A stretch of DNA of 64,000 bases, from the NCBI GenBank assembly GCA_920105625.2, contig OV050031.1, forward strand, positions 5,063,501 to 5,127,500, read 5' to 3'. The notes under the pieces are model-generated. The model was not told where the DNA came from, searched no databases, and saw nothing but the letters and a program-made list of their open reading frames with translations. A program made the position numbers and the translations under genes. Of the stretch, positions 62,283 to 64,000 are shown in pieces. Each line of letters opens with the position of its first letter. Position 1 is the stretch's first letter. Source of the stretch: Clusia tigrina (lineage: Eukaryota > Arthropoda > Insecta > Diptera > Clusiidae).

Positions 62283-62560
62283 AGGTCGGTAGGTAGGAGT
62301 GGCCGCCTAGTTTGCCAAAAGCACACTTGAGCACATACTCGTACAACGGCCCATTGTGACCGTCTTGTCCTCCTCCTCGGAGCCACAGCCTGGGCAAAAA
62401 TCCTTTGAGGGTAGGCCCAGTCTTTCTGCGTGCTGTCCCATTATGCAGTGGCCGGTCAAAACCGACACAGTTGTCGACAGGGATACGCGATCAAGTCGAA
62501 GAAGTTGATTGGTCCTGTTGTGCCTTAGGAGCTGCCGATTCACACTTTTTCTATCATACA
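62283..62560 (-). pseudogene. LINE 3' fragment in which the zinc knuckle joins the common 3' tail
   Basis: The minus-strand frame reads LLRLDR, VSVLTGHCIMG and FCPGCGSEEEDKTV. It then joins directly to the same 3' tail (TCACAATGG ... GGCGGCCACTCCTACC) that occurs alone at many other places here. This shows that the tail belongs to an RNase H-type LINE. The second half of the knuckle is missing, so an internal deletion or template jump is likely. Confidence 0.7.
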
Positions 62561-63723
62561 AGAGGAACCGTCGAACTAATTGGAGAATTGTTTATGAATC
62601 ATGGAATCTGCAACCGATCTAATTGGAATATTATATATTCTTATAATCTCAGTTACCGCTCAGTTAGCTTTCTTGTTCGATTGTCAATTAAATTTGCGTA
62701 GTAAAAACTTTTCTCTCTAAACTCAGTTGAACTAGTTCATGACTCTTAACATTTCGACTCGTATGGGGATTTGCTCCTTGGGAAGGGCTCCTCGTATTAG
62801 AATATCCTCTTATTAAAGGATTAAATTAATTGTAAATTTCCATGTCTAATTGTGTTCTACTGTTCTTATAAATAATAAATAAGTGCCTCAAAAGTACAAA
62901 AGATGGCGTTGGCACATCAAATCCAACATTTTGCTTGTCAAGAAGCATCTTTCAAAAGAACGTCCACAACTAGTTCATATGCAAACATTTACAGAAATAG
63001 TAAATTTAAGTTCACAGTGTTCCTGCAGGGATGGTGTTGATTACACATACATACATACATACTCATAAAATTATGTTTTAGCATATTGTAGAATGCTTCA
63101 GGGTTGAGAGGAAATTGTAATTCCTTTGGGTAGCATACAAACCTAGATATGACTCAATTATAATAAACTGCGTTTGAAAGGGTCGGGTTCGTCGGTACTT
63201 ATGAGCAATAAATTCTACGCTGAATTTAAGCCTATCAGGACATAAAAAAGTTCTGTCAATTGGTTTCACTTGAAGTGCAACTAAAACCACGCAATATTTG
63301 GGGAAAATACTCGCAAAGTAGATGGAAGAAATACAATAGAAGCGAACAAACTATGAGTACGCGGTATACAATTCAAGGACTGATATGAAAAGGGTTATAA
63401 AATGGGACACTGATGACGGCTTTGAAGATACAAATCTGAAGTTCATGCAATGGCACACCATATTTCTGTCCAAGTAGTATACAGAAAGTATCGAATTGTC
63501 TCCCTGTAGTATCACTAATTACTAATTACTAATTAATCTATGGTATCACCCCAGCACACCGAAATTATCCTTGAAATATATGGAAAATCTGTTGTGAACT
63601 TTCACCTAAAATAAAATCGATTTCTTTTATAAAATCTGTAGGGAACTTTCATCTAAAATAAGATCGATTTCTTCAATCAAAACAATAACCCCACCACTTT
63701 AAACTTTCCTTCTCTCCATACAG

Positions 63724-64000
63724 AAATTCAAGCGCTACACCTCGGCCGATGTGGAGAATGACATTGATCACGACCTCTCCGAGCAGGAGCTTAGCTCGGG
63801 CCAAAAGAAGCAAGCTGCCGTTAGGACATTTTCCAATCAGACTATCAGCAAGGAACTGAACGAAGTGTTGTCGGAGGGCGAAAATGGCGGCACCGGAGCC
63901 TCTTCGCACTGTCACTCATTACTCGCACTCTCCACAGCGAACGCCAAGAAGGGCTGCTACGAGCTGACACGACCGGCTTCCTTCCGACGCACACCCACAA
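63724..64000 (+). CDS. Octα2R: Octopamine alpha2-like receptor, coding exon 5, partial (third intracellular loop)
   Basis: The acceptor CTCCATACAG precedes 63724. The phase-0 exon runs open to the window edge and gives residues 346-437. The segment is hydrophilic and serine/threonine-rich, as expected for the long ICL3 of alpha2-like receptors that couples to and is regulated by G proteins and kinases. Basic-x-x-S/T sites near the end (RPASF, RRTPT) are plausible phosphorylation sites; that is inference. The exon continues beyond position 64000, so TM6, TM7 and the C-tail are not visible. Confidence 0.85.

Larger units (their letters stand above)
61248..63723 (+). other. Receptor intron 4 (2.48 kb)
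   Basis: The intron is bounded by GTAGGT and ATACAG. It contains a 22-bp minisatellite (62094-62216), a LINE 3' fragment on the minus strand (62283-62560) and an (ACAT)n run near 63045. No gene is seen in it. Confidence 0.85.

Noticed and set aside
1..64000. CRISPR arrays, bacterial operons, phage or rRNA genes
   Set aside because: The tandem repeats have no unique spacers between them and everything else is typical animal nuclear DNA.

Overview
The window looks like AT-rich nuclear DNA of a higher (brachyceran) fly, probably a tephritid-type fruit fly or close relative. The evidence is large introns with canonical GT..AG junctions, a fly-type Inr+DPE promoter match, one biogenic-amine GPCR gene, and dense decayed non-LTR retrotransposons, minisatellites and short TSD-flanked inserts. 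The taxon is an inference; no bacterial, phage or organellar feature is present.

Only one host protein-coding gene can be supported. It lies on the + strand and is the 5' and middle part of a class-A GPCR most like the alpha2-adrenergic-like octopamine receptor (Oct-alpha2R / CG18208 type). Five coding exons (49416-50037, 58296-58398, 58799-58924, 61064-61247, 63724-64000) join in perfect phase. They give 437 residues: a glycosylatable N-terminus, TM1-TM5 and the start of a long third intracellular loop. TM6, TM7 and the C-tail lie beyond the window. An upstream 5'UTR exon boundary (49285) and an overlapping uORF (49406-49462) are visible. A perfect Inr+DPE pair near 6.5 kb is the best candidate promoter in the window, but its link to the receptor is unproven.

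Layout. 1-6.4 kb: no gene; a 76-bp TSD-flanked LINE-tail insert, a tRNA-derived SINE and two minisatellites. 6.4-7.3 kb: GC-richer promoter-like island. 7.3-13.1 kb: tandem duplications and small repeats. 13.1-15.2 kb: 27-bp and 79-bp LINE-tail inserts and a non-LTR retrotransposon fragment with RNase H. 18.8-19.5 kb: a solo LTR with TSD. 21.9-22.4 kb: a foldback element. 23.4-27.9 kb: tandem repeats and a 430-bp truncated LINE with TSD. 28-34.5 kb: mostly featureless. 34.5-35.5 kb: a second copy of that LINE, killed by nonsense mutations. 36.7-37.4 kb: an enhancer-like block rich in TAATTA. 38-46 kb: several minisatellites, including an 11-copy 138-bp array and an 8-copy 77-bp array. 46-49.2 kb: single-copy noncoding DNA. 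49.3-64 kb: the receptor gene, whose introns hold another RNase H element, a 51-bp minisatellite, a second foldback element and LINE remnants.

The most unusual pattern is a set of tiny insertions (27-79 bp). All derive from the 3' tails of RNase H-bearing LINEs, and several are flanked by clear 9-14 bp target-site duplications. The roughly 78-bp ones share nearly the same 5' boundary.
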